Shown here: one piece after another, positions 1-5,505 of the stretch
Position numbering within the stretch: the stretch's first letter is position 1
Layout of the letters: the number at the start of each line of letters is the position of its first letter
DNA from: Nitrospiraceae bacterium
Lineage (GTDB): Bacteria; Nitrospirota; Thermodesulfovibrionia; UBA6902
Direction: 5' to 3'
DNA: 5,505 nucleotides
NCBI GenBank assembly: GCA_020354155.1
Contig: CP070644.1
Span: forward strand, 455,975-461,479
The notes under the pieces: model-generated
Told to the model about the DNA's origin: nothing
Database searches by the model: none
Seen by the model: the letters and a program-made list of their open reading frames with translations, nothing else
Translations under genes and position numbers: made by a program

Positions 1-1305
1 ACCCCCAACCTCTTTTGGGATATCGGCCTGCCGTCTAATGTCGGGGGTGATATCCTGTACATGGACGCCCCTCATTGCATTGCGGTATTCACTTTTAACG
101 GGTGCCATGGCCGCTGTCTCAGGCAATTCGCCGAGGGTAACCGAAAGATCTTTTACTTTGCCATCACGGAGCACCATTATCTTTACCTTTGTTCCCGGTG
201 ATGACTGGGCCACCATGTTTCTTAGAGATGAAGAATCATCAACAGGTGTTCCATCCAATTCCGTAATGAGATCACCCCTCTGAAATCCGGCCTTTTCCGC
301 AGGACTGTCCTTTACGATATCAGTTACAAGAGATCCTTTTTTCTCTTTAATGTCAAAGTGCTGTGCCAGTTCCGGTGTCAGATCCTGGATGGAAACCCCG
401 AGCCAGCCACGGACGACTTTTCCCTTTTTGATAATACTGTCCATAACGGACTTTGCCATGTTTGAAGGAACTGCAAACCCGATTCCCATATAACCACCGC
501 TTGTTGAAAAGATTGCCGTGTTTACACCGATAAGTTCCCCCCTTATATTGACAAGGGCACCGCCTGAATTTCCGGGATTTATGGCAGCATCGGTCTGAAT
601 AAAATTCTCATAGTCGGCGATTCCCACACGGGACCGACCCACGGCGCTCACAATTCCCATGGTAATTGTCTGGTTGAGGGCAAAGGGATTACCGACGGCC
701 ATAACAACCTCGCCGATCTTTAATGTGTCAGAATTCCCGATTGTAACTGCGGGAAGGCCCATTGCCTTTATCTTTATCACAGCCAGGTCTGAATGTGAGT
801 CCGTACCAACAACCTTTCCTGTAAATTCCCTCCTGTCATCAAGGAGCACCTTTATCTCATCAGCATTCTGCACCACATGGTTGTTTGTCAGAATGTATCC
901 ATCTTCCGTGACGATGACACCAGATCCAAGAGCTGAGGACTTGAACTTCTGCTCAGGAATCTTTCTTCCGAACTGATCGCCGAAGAACCTCCTGAAAAAA
1001 GGATCATTAAAGAATTGATCCAATGCAGTGCCTCCTGTCGTAACTGTTGAGGTGGTAGCTATGTTTACAACGGAAGGCTTGACCAGTTCAGCTACGGAAG
1101 ACAGTGATCTGTTGAGTGTTTCAAGGAATGCAGTCTTGTCCTTTGTGATTTCTGTTTTTGTCACACTTTCCCTGGATTCTTCAACTGCCGACGGTACAAC
1201 AGATGTCCGGGGAGCTTCCTCTGCCGTTTTTTGTTTGCAGCTGGCTACTGAAGAGACTGAAAGAAGCAGTACGATGCTTACTATAAGTGATATCCGGTTT
1301 CTCAT
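1..1305 (-). CDS. degP: DegP/HtrA (Do-family) periplasmic serine protease, probable lipoprotein; C-terminus beyond window
   Basis: I translated the minus strand from the ATG at 1305-1303; the frame stays open for 435 codons to the left edge, so the 3' end is missing. Residues 1-22 form a signal peptide (basic MRNR, hydrophobic core) ending in a lipobox-like V-A-S-C with Cys23. Residues 24-60 are a charged, low-complexity linker. The trypsin-like domain spans about 65-295, with His143 (in TNNHVV), Asp173 (in SDLAVI) and nucleophile Ser247 (in NPGNSGGAL). PDZ1 spans about 299-395, with carboxylate-binding loop GWLGV at 300-304. A second PDZ begins near 412 (RGVHV). Family members are usually about 460-500 residues, so only some 40-70 are cut off. 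Known family role: ATP-independent degradation, and sometimes chaperoning, of misfolded envelope proteins. The start is fixed by AGGAGGG nine bases upstream and a promoter just beyond. DegP versus DegQ/MucD-type cannot be separated here. The Do-family call is very secure. Confidence 0.96.
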   Translation of the reverse strand, partial: MRNRISLIVSIVLLLSVSSVASCKQKTAEEAPRTSVVPSAVEESRESVTKTEITKDKTAFLETLNRSLSSVAELVKPSVVNIATTSTVTTGGTALDQFFNDPFFRRFFGDQFGRKIPEQKFKSSALGSGVIVTEDGYILTNNHVVQNADEIKVLLDDRREFTGKVVGTDSHSDLAVIKIKAMGLPAVTIGNSDTLKIGEVVMAVGNPFALNQTITMGIVSAVGRSRVGIADYENFIQTDAAINPGNSGGALVNIRGELIGVNTAIFSTSGGYMGIGFAVPSNMAKSVMDSIIKKGKVVRGWLGVSIQDLTPELAQHFDIKEKKGSLVTDIVKDSPAEKAGFQRGDLITELDGTPVDDSSSLRNMVAQSSPGTKVKIMVLRDGKVKDLSVTLGELPETAAMAPVKSEYRNAMRGVHVQDITPDIRRQADIPKEVGG

Positions 1306-1314
1306 GGATCCTTT

Positions 1315-1321
1315 CCCTCCT
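1315..1321 (-). promoter_or_regulatory. Ribosome binding site of the DegP-like gene
   Basis: On the minus strand this reads AGGAGGG, nine bases before the ATG at 1305. It is a near-perfect Shine-Dalgarno sequence and settles the start codon of the protease, and therefore its lipoprotein-type signal peptide. Confidence 0.85.
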
Positions 1322-1337
1322 GTTGGTATATGGCTAA

Positions 1338-1365
1338 ATTATATGAAATTTTCTTGAAGAGTCAA
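1338..1365 (-). promoter_or_regulatory. Sigma-70-type promoter for the DegP-like gene
   Basis: On the minus strand the -35 element TTGACT (1365-1360) is followed by a 16-base spacer and a perfect -10 element TATAAT (1343-1338). Transcription would start near 1331, giving a leader of about 25 bases that contains the AGGAGGG ribosome binding site. The match is close to the housekeeping consensus (5/6 and 6/6), so basal expression should be appreciable. No sigma-32 or sigma-E type consensus was recognised here. The promoter is predicted from sequence only. Confidence 0.78.
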
Positions 1366-1650
1366 GTTTATTCTATGGCTGTTCAGCCCGTCACTGATGC
1401 TGGCAGGGACTATGGTGATCCCTCTCTTTCTGTAGAAGATCGACAGAACAGCATGAAACGTAACGGGAACAAGAAGATTCTTGTCTTTATAATCGGGACG
1501 GTCTGGTTGGATTCTTTACACTGTCCAGAATTGTCCTCCCAGGCAATTGACCGGGGTGGATTATTGCTTCAGATAGGGCGTACATCTTTTCTGCTTATGC
1601 CCTGTTGTCCTGAATAGTCAAACAAGCCATGGGCACCGCAGGTTCAACAG
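1366..1650. other. Intergenic stretch without a convincing gene
   Basis: About 285 bases between the protease promoter and the phased repeats upstream of the efflux operon. A 95-codon frame (1330-1617, plus) crosses it, but it begins inside the protease promoter, lacks a ribosome binding site and resembles no family I recognise. Minus-strand frames here are shorter still (about 30 codons or fewer). Apart from the dyad at 1469-1484, a TATAAT on the plus strand at 1488-1493 without a good -35, and a minor TTCTGT/ACAGAA inverted repeat at 1428-1448, I see no structure. It could be regulatory DNA, a decayed gene or an unrecognised small RNA. Confidence 0.5.
1469..1484. repeat. Perfect 7-bp inverted repeat (ACAAGAA-GA-TTCTTGT), operator-like dyad
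   Basis: Two perfect 7-base arms (1469-1475 and 1478-1484) are separated by two bases. The small spacer makes a stable RNA hairpin unlikely, and no T-run follows, so this looks more like a protein-binding dyad than a terminator. It lies about 105 bases upstream of the protease -35 element and about 295 bases before the outer-membrane factor start. A plus-strand TATAAT begins four bases after it. It is AT-rich and short enough to be chance. Confidence 0.35.
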
Positions 1651-1690
1651 TTCTTTACATTTCTTAACCTCTCTTTACAAATAATTACAT
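1651..1690. repeat. Four tandem 10-bp direct repeats; putative OmpR/CpxR-family regulator site
   Basis: The units begin at 1651, 1661, 1671 and 1681, with approximate consensus NTCTTTACAT. Columns 2, 5, 7 and 8 are identical in all four units, and units 1 and 3 share CTTTACA. The repeats sit in exact 10-base register, about one helical turn. Read on the minus strand the cores are GTAAT, GTAAA, GTTAA and GTAAA, each separated by five bases, which resembles the CpxR box (GTAAA-N(4-8)-GTAAA). OmpR/PhoB-family regulators typically bind such head-to-tail, helically phased repeats. The array ends 20 bases before a TATAAT that has a poor -35, as expected for an activator-dependent promoter. The repeats are directly seen; the regulator identity is inferred. 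Confidence 0.55.
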
Positions 1691-1716
1691 ACACTTAAAA
1701 TTGTATTCCCTATAAT
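1674..1716 (+). promoter_or_regulatory. Candidate promoter(s) for the efflux operon
   Basis: Two overlapping options exist. Option A is TTTACA (1674-1679), a 16-base spacer and TAAAAT (1696-1701), each hexamer matching consensus at 5/6. Option B is a perfect TATAAT at 1711-1716 with only CATACA (1688-1693) at 17-base spacing, so it would need an activator. In A the -35 lies inside the third phased repeat, so a bound regulator would occlude it. In B the repeats sit where an OmpR-family activator would act. Expected starts are near 1708 (A) or 1723 (B), leaving a leader of roughly 55-70 bases. Confidence 0.5.
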
Positions 1717-1778
1717 AATTGCGAGAAAACTGATGAAGAGCATAAACGGGAAGAGATCAAAATAAAAGGTGATATACT

Positions 1779-3326
1779 TTGTACATGTTCAGGATATTCA
1801 GAGCAGATAAACGTATTGCGAACTTAAAAGCATCTCACCGTTATCTGAAAAGACTACCCCCTTACCGGGTACTGTTCCCGTCCCTCTCTCTTGCCCTACT
1901 GCTCTGCACAGGCTGCATGACTGTGGGACCGGACTATGTCCGGCCAGACACAAAGGCGCCGGAGAAATGGAGTGTCTCTCTACAGCAGGGGATCAATACT
2001 GACCGTCCTGATCCGCAGGTATTGGCTGACTGGTGGTCAACCCTGCGTGATCCATTGTTGACAGACCTCATACAACGGGCAGTCTTGGGAAACCCTGATC
2101 TGAAAAAAGCAAAGGCCCGGGTGCGTGAGTCCCGGGCACGCAGGGGTATCAGCAAGGCTGGCCAGCTGCCTTCACTGAGTGCCTCAGCTTCCATGAGCAG
2201 AAGACGGAGCAGCGAAGATACCGGGAGCGGCACAGAATCTGACGTCTATGATGCGGGATTTGACGCGGCCTGGGAAATTGATGTCTTCGGTGGACTGCGC
2301 CGATCTGTCGAATCAGCAGAGGCAGAGCTGGAGGCAAGCCGGGAGGATCTGCGGGACGTGCTTGTCAGCCTGACTGCCGAAGTTGCGCTGAATTATGTGG
2401 AGAACCGTTCTTTTCAGAAAAGGCTCGCCATTGCTGAAGCAAATCTTGATGCCCAGAAAGAAACCTATAACATAACACGATGGAGGTTTATGGCCGGACT
2501 GACGACCCAGCTCGATGTAGAACAGGCAAAATACAGTCTGGAGCAGACCAAATCACAGATACCCGCCTTGAGGGCCGGACATGAACAGGCAGGCAACAGG
2601 CTCGCCGTGCTCCTGGGACTGGCCCCCGGTCTGCTCAGGGCCGATCTTGCAGAGTTCAAGCCTGTTCCGGTGCCACCCGGTGAAATTGCTGTCGGCATCC
2701 CTGTGGATGTGCTGAGGAACAGGCCGGACGTCCGGCGCGAAGAACGCAGGCTTGCCGCCCGGACAGCCGATGTAGGTGTGGCAACGGCAGACCTTTACCC
2801 TAAATTCAACCTCTCCGGTTCATTAGGATTCCAGGCCCTCACATTCGACAATCTCTTCCAGTTTGGAAGCCGCACCTATGGAGCAAGACCGGCGATAGCA
2901 TGGAGCCTGTTTGAGGGAGGCCGCATAGAAAACAACATAGAAGTGCAGAACGCTCTGCAGGAACAGGCGATGATACAATATGAGCAGACAGTACTCACCG
3001 CCCTGGAAGAAGTTGAGAATGCCCTTTTGACCCATGCAGAAAATCAGACCCGCATGCGGGCACTGAATGAAGCTGCAGATGCGGCACAGCGTGCCGTCGA
3101 TCTTGCCCAGAATCAGTATTCGTCGGGGCTGGTGGATTTTCAGACGCTCCTTGTTGCGCAGAGATCACTGCTGTCACTGCAGGACCAGCTCGCAGGGAGC
3201 AGGGCTGATGTCACATCAAGCCTGATACGACTGTACAAATCCCTTGGTGGAGGATGGAAGACAGTGGACCCTGAGAAAGAACACCAGATCTTGAGTGAAG
3301 GAGAATACCATGAAACCGGAGAATAG
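1779..3326 (+). CDS. TolC-like outer-membrane efflux factor lipoprotein, NodT family
   Basis: Outer-membrane exit duct of a tripartite pump; the family forms trimeric beta-barrel plus alpha-barrel channels. Numbering is from the TTG at 1779. A basic N-region of about 31 residues precedes a hydrophobic stretch (31-43) and C-T-G-Cys46, followed by VGPDYVRP, a typical NodT mature start. Two outer-membrane efflux repeats follow, about 83-277 (DWW at 84-86, WEIDVFGG at 165-172) and about 303-490 (RNRPDVRREE at 313-322, YPKFNLSGSLG at 340-350, WSLFEGGRIENN at 375-386, QYSSGLVDFQTLL at 446-458). At 515 residues it is slightly longer than usual, because of the N-region and a short charged tail. AGGTGA (1767-1772) is six bases before TTG 1779 and twelve before the in-frame ATG 1785; spacing favours TTG and codon preference favours ATG. 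The last 17 bases overlap the adaptor gene. Family call secure; substrate unknown. Confidence 0.93.
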   Translation: MYMFRIFRADKRIANLKASHRYLKRLPPYRVLFPSLSLALLLCTGCMTVGPDYVRPDTKAPEKWSVSLQQGINTDRPDPQVLADWWSTLRDPLLTDLIQRAVLGNPDLKKAKARVRESRARRGISKAGQLPSLSASASMSRRRSSEDTGSGTESDVYDAGFDAAWEIDVFGGLRRSVESAEAELEASREDLRDVLVSLTAEVALNYVENRSFQKRLAIAEANLDAQKETYNITRWRFMAGLTTQLDVEQAKYSLEQTKSQIPALRAGHEQAGNRLAVLLGLAPGLLRADLAEFKPVPVPPGEIAVGIPVDVLRNRPDVRREERRLAARTADVGVATADLYPKFNLSGSLGFQALTFDNLFQFGSRTYGARPAIAWSLFEGGRIENNIEVQNALQEQAMIQYEQTVLTALEEVENALLTHAENQTRMRALNEAADAAQRAVDLAQNQYSSGLVDFQTLLVAQRSLLSLQDQLAGSRADVTSSLIRLYKSLGGGWKTVDPEKEHQILSEGEYHETGE

Positions 3327-4605
3327 TAACGATCCTGATATCCGTCAAACACTGGGAGTTGGCCAGTCAACCCCGCCTCACAGGAGTCTGAAGCTCTGGA
3401 TTATTCTGTCCCTTCTCGTGGCAGGAGCAATTATTACAGTGATCATGTGGAGATCGAATCAATCAGGGAGCGGGATGCGATATAAGACGCAGGAGGTGAG
3501 GAGAGGAAATCTTACCGTCACGGTAACGGCTACGGGCAGACTTGAGCCTACAAACCAGGTAGACGTTGGAAGCGAATTGTCGGGCATAATTGCAACAGTT
3601 GAAGCTGATTACAATGACCGTGTACAAGCCGGTCAGGTACTGGCAAGGCTTGATACTTCGAAAATTGAGGCTCAGATCCTGAAGTCAAAAGCTGCCCTTG
3701 CTTCAGCAGAGGCAAATGTGCGGCAGATGACTGCAACCGTTATTGAGGCGGAGAACAGACTGGCGCGGCTGAAAGAGGTCCTGGAGATGAGCGGCGGGAA
3801 GGTGCCCTCCCGGGATGAACTGGGGACAGCTGAAGCAATACTTCAGCGTGCAACGGCCCTGCAGTCCGGCTCTGAAGCTGCAGTGGCAGAGGCCAGGGCA
3901 ACTCTTGATGTAAGCGAGACAGACCTGGCCAAGGCAGTCATCCGGTCGCCTATAAACGGCATAGTGCTGGTGCGCGCTGTTGAGCCCGGGCAGACAGTTG
4001 CAGCTTCTCTACAGGCGCCGGTTCTTTTCACCATTGCTGAAGACCTGACCCGGATGCAGCTCCATGTTGACGTGGATGAGGCTGATGTAGGGCAGGTGAC
4101 AAAGGGGCAGAGTGCCACCTTTACCGTTGATGCCTATCCTGAACGGCACTTCTCTGCAGATATAATACAGGTGCGTTTCGGCTCCCAGAAGGTAGAAGGC
4201 GTTGTCACCTATGAAACATTATTGAGCGTCAATAATTCCGACCTCTCACTCCGGCCGGGTATGACAGCCACTGCAGAGATTATTGTCAATAAGCTCGATA
4301 ATGCTGTCCTTGTCCCGAATACAGCCCTCCGCTTCACTCCCCCGAAGCCTGAAAATGAGCAGGAGAGCGTTGGTTTCATTGACAAACTCATACCTCGCCG
4401 GAGGAGAAGACCCCCGGGCGGCGCAGGCCGGCTTGCCGGCAGCGAAGGCCCTCGTCTCTGGATTATAAATAATAAGGACAAGGATCAGATAATTCCGGTG
4501 CCGGTAACAGCGGGATTTTCCGACGGGAGTTTTACCGCAATAACAGGCGGTGCGTTAGAGCCCGGCCAGCAGGTGGTCGTGGGAATGGAGACAGTACAAA
4601 AATGA
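3310..4605 (+). CDS. macA: MacA-like periplasmic adaptor (HlyD/RND membrane-fusion family)
   Basis: Adaptor linking the inner-membrane ABC pump to the outer-membrane channel. I start it at ATG 3310 because AAGGAG (3298-3303) is six bases upstream; the in-frame GTG at 3295 would put that site inside the gene. It has 431 residues, a cytoplasmic N-tail (1-28), one transmembrane anchor (about 29-47), then a periplasmic part. The first lipoyl half is at about 83-115 (VDVGSELSG, VQAGQVLARLD). An alpha-helical coiled-coil hairpin spans about 118-209; its tip carries an R-L...S pattern (Arg153, Leu158, Ser167) like that used for channel docking. The second lipoyl half starts near 210 (RSPINGIV at 212-219). 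Beta-barrel and membrane-proximal domains follow to the C-terminus. An Arg/Pro/Gly-rich segment at 362-382 interrupts the membrane-proximal region. The gene overlaps the outer-membrane factor by 17 bases and the ATPase by 4. The MacA subtype is supported by the ABC partner genes downstream. Confidence 0.93.
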   Translation: MKPENSNDPDIRQTLGVGQSTPPHRSLKLWIILSLLVAGAIITVIMWRSNQSGSGMRYKTQEVRRGNLTVTVTATGRLEPTNQVDVGSELSGIIATVEADYNDRVQAGQVLARLDTSKIEAQILKSKAALASAEANVRQMTATVIEAENRLARLKEVLEMSGGKVPSRDELGTAEAILQRATALQSGSEAAVAEARATLDVSETDLAKAVIRSPINGIVLVRAVEPGQTVAASLQAPVLFTIAEDLTRMQLHVDVDEADVGQVTKGQSATFTVDAYPERHFSADIIQVRFGSQKVEGVVTYETLLSVNNSDLSLRPGMTATAEIIVNKLDNAVLVPNTALRFTPPKPENEQESVGFIDKLIPRRRRRPPGGAGRLAGSEGPRLWIINNKDKDQIIPVPVTAGFSDGSFTAITGGALEPGQQVVVGMETVQK

Positions 4606-5339
4606 CCGTTCAGGATACACAGGGCATAAACAGAAAGGCCGCTGCTCCTCTGGTGGAATTTCAGAATGTTACAAAGGTCTATGGAAAGGGACTGGCAGAG
4701 ATGAAGGCACTCAGGGGTGTGAATCTTAGTGTAAACAGGGGCGAATTTCTGGCAGTGATGGGGTCGAGCGGTTCGGGTAAGTCCACATGCATGAACATCC
4801 TCGGCTGTCTGGATGCGCCCACTGAGGGCGGATATCTGTTTCAGGGCATCCCTGTAGGCAGACTCTCACGAGACCAGAGGGCCTTGCTCCGTCGCCACTA
4901 TCTCGGGTTTATCTTCCAGGGGTACAATCTCCTTGGGCGTACCTCGGCCATAGAAAACGTTGAACTGCCCCTGCTCTATCGGCGGACCCCTGCCGCCATG
5001 CGGCATACAATGGCCATGGAAGCCCTGAAGGTTGTGGGGCTTGAAGGGTTTGAAACACATACCCCTTCCGAGCTTTCAGGGGGGCAGCAGCAGAGAGTCG
5101 CAATAGCACGGGCCATCGTGACACGGCCCCTGCTCCTCCTTGCCGATGAGCCCACGGGCAACCTCGACACAGACAGAAGCCGGGAAATCATGGAGCTTCT
5201 TACGGGTTTCAATCGTGATCTGGGCATTACGATTATCATGGTCACTCATGAGCCCGATATGGCGTCCTATGCGGGACGGATCGTTCATTTCAGGGACGGC
5301 CTTGTGGACAGTGACAATGGAAAGGGGGGAACCGCCTGA
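4602..5339 (+). CDS. ABC transporter ATPase subunit, MacB/LolD (FtsE-like) family
   Basis: Cytoplasmic nucleotide-binding subunit that powers the pump by ATP hydrolysis. It has 245 residues with a complete motif set: Walker A GSSGSGKST (54-62, Lys60), Q-loop Gln106 (IFQGYNLL), signature LSGGQ (158-162), Walker B LLLLADEP with catalytic Glu183, D-loop GNLD (186-189) and switch His216 (VTHEPD). The aligned order and wording are typical of MacB/LolD ATPases that work with FtsX-type permeases by mechanotransmission. In E. coli MacB the ATPase and permease are one chain; here they are separate genes, as in LolD/LolCE and YknY/YknZ systems. The start ATG lies in an ATGA overlap with the adaptor stop; a weak GGAG (4587-4590) precedes it. 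The stop overlaps the permease start as TGATG. Its position between MacA and an FtsX-type permease supports export of a small molecule or peptide rather than lipoprotein sorting; LolD cannot be excluded from this subunit alone. Confidence 0.94.
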   Translation: MTVQDTQGINRKAAAPLVEFQNVTKVYGKGLAEMKALRGVNLSVNRGEFLAVMGSSGSGKSTCMNILGCLDAPTEGGYLFQGIPVGRLSRDQRALLRRHYLGFIFQGYNLLGRTSAIENVELPLLYRRTPAAMRHTMAMEALKVVGLEGFETHTPSELSGGQQQRVAIARAIVTRPLLLLADEPTGNLDTDRSREIMELLTGFNRDLGITIIMVTHEPDMASYAGRIVHFRDGLVDSDNGKGGTA

Positions 5340-5505
5340 TGTACCTGCAGACCCTTCTTATTGCACTTATTGAGATCCGCAGAAACGCAATGCGTTCCTT
5401 TCTTACTATCCTTGGAATCATAATCGGTGTAGCAGCAGTAATCATCATGTCCACCATAGGGGGAGGCGCAACGGCAAAGGTAACAGCTGATATCGCAAAA
5501 CTGGG
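5339..5505 (+). CDS. MacB/FtsX-type ABC permease, N-terminal fragment (cut by window end)
   Basis: The frame opens at ATG 5339, sharing one base with the ATPase stop (TGATG), and stays open for 55 codons to the window edge. A purine-rich GGGGGGA stretch about nine bases upstream can serve as ribosome binding site. The fragment begins with a short amphipathic segment (MYLQTLLIALIEIRRNAMRS), then a hydrophobic first transmembrane helix (about 21-40, TILGIIIGVAAVIIM) and a Gly-rich turn (IGGGA at 40-44). The order Arg-Arg-Asn, Arg-Ser-Phe-Leu-Thr, Leu-Gly-Ile-Ile-Ile-Gly-Val-Ala-Ala-Val is the hallmark N-terminus of MacB-type permeases, usually about 400 residues with four transmembrane helices and a large periplasmic domain after the first. 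It would form the inner-membrane part of the pump with the adjacent ATPase. LolC/E-type permeases differ in the first loop, which is only partly visible. Confidence 0.9.
   Translation, partial: MYLQTLLIALIEIRRNAMRSFLTILGIIIGVAAVIIMSTIGGGATAKVTADIAKL

Noticed and set aside
38..1357. Several plus-strand frames of 80-110 codons opposite the protease
   Set aside because: They run antisense to a protein with full Do-family motifs on the minus strand, so they are shadows of its codon structure.
1330..1617. 95-codon plus-strand frame in the divergent intergenic region
   Set aside because: It starts inside the protease promoter, has no ribosome binding site, shows no recognisable domain and has coding texture unlike the neighbouring genes. 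I treat it as a chance frame or at most a relic.
1602..1650. CTGTTG ... CAACAG inverted repeat as a possible terminator or attachment site
   Set aside because: The arms are only six bases, the loop is 37 bases, there is no T-run, and no integrase or tRNA gene is nearby.
1733..1765. Ten-codon Lys/Arg-rich leader frame just before the outer-membrane factor
   Set aside because: It lies in the likely leader and ends 13 bases before the TTG start, but only a weak purine stretch precedes it, there is no attenuator hairpin, and no run of a regulatory amino acid. A frame this short is expected by chance.
1934..5288. Minus-strand frames of 60-99 codons opposite the efflux genes
   Set aside because: All lie antisense to genes with clear family motifs; none has a recognisable domain or a supporting ribosome binding site.
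1..5505. Search for CRISPR arrays, insertion-sequence ends, tRNA/rRNA genes and riboswitches
   Set aside because: No regularly spaced long repeats, transposase fragments, terminal inverted repeats with target duplications, or conserved RNA motifs could be seen by eye. The window reads as an ordinary chromosomal region.

Overview
The window comes from a diderm (Gram-negative-type) bacterium. It encodes a Do/HtrA-family envelope protease and a tripartite efflux system that includes an outer-membrane channel, and both the protease and the channel carry lipoprotein-type signal peptides. Base composition is near-balanced, and ATA, AGG, AGA and CGG codons are used freely. That, together with the gene content, would fit an environmental lineage such as Desulfobacterota or Nitrospirota. 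This is an impression from style, not a phylogenetic result.

Layout: Positions 1-1305 (minus strand, 3' end off the left edge) hold a DegP/HtrA-like serine protease with an intact His-Asp-Ser triad, one complete PDZ domain and the start of a second. It has a good ribosome binding site and a close sigma-70-type promoter (TTGACT-N16-TATAAT). Positions 1306-1778 are a 473-base divergent intergenic region. It contains the protease promoter, a perfect 7-bp dyad (1469-1484), and a series of four 10-bp-phased direct repeats (1651-1690). The repeats lead into a -10 element facing right, so they look like an OmpR-family response regulator binding site upstream of the efflux operon. From 1779 to the right edge runs a tightly packed plus-strand operon: a NodT/TolC-type outer-membrane factor lipoprotein (1779-3326), a MacA-like periplasmic adaptor (3310-4605), a MacB/LolD-type ABC ATPase (4602-5339), and the first 55 codons of the partner FtsX/MacB-type permease (5339 onward, cut by the window). 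Successive genes overlap by 17, 4 and 1 bases, which indicates translational coupling.

How it fits together: the ATPase and permease would form the inner-membrane mechanotransmission engine, the adaptor would bridge the periplasm, and the NodT-type protein would be the outer-membrane exit duct, giving a MacAB-TolC-like pump. The substrate cannot be read from the sequence. The neighbouring protease would handle misfolded envelope proteins. Sharing a regulatory region with an efflux pump, and the resemblance of the repeats to a CpxR-type box, suggest an envelope-stress theme, but that is inference. All the genes belong to known families. I found no evidence of an undescribed system; the most interesting signals are the phased repeats and the apparent lipid anchor on the protease.
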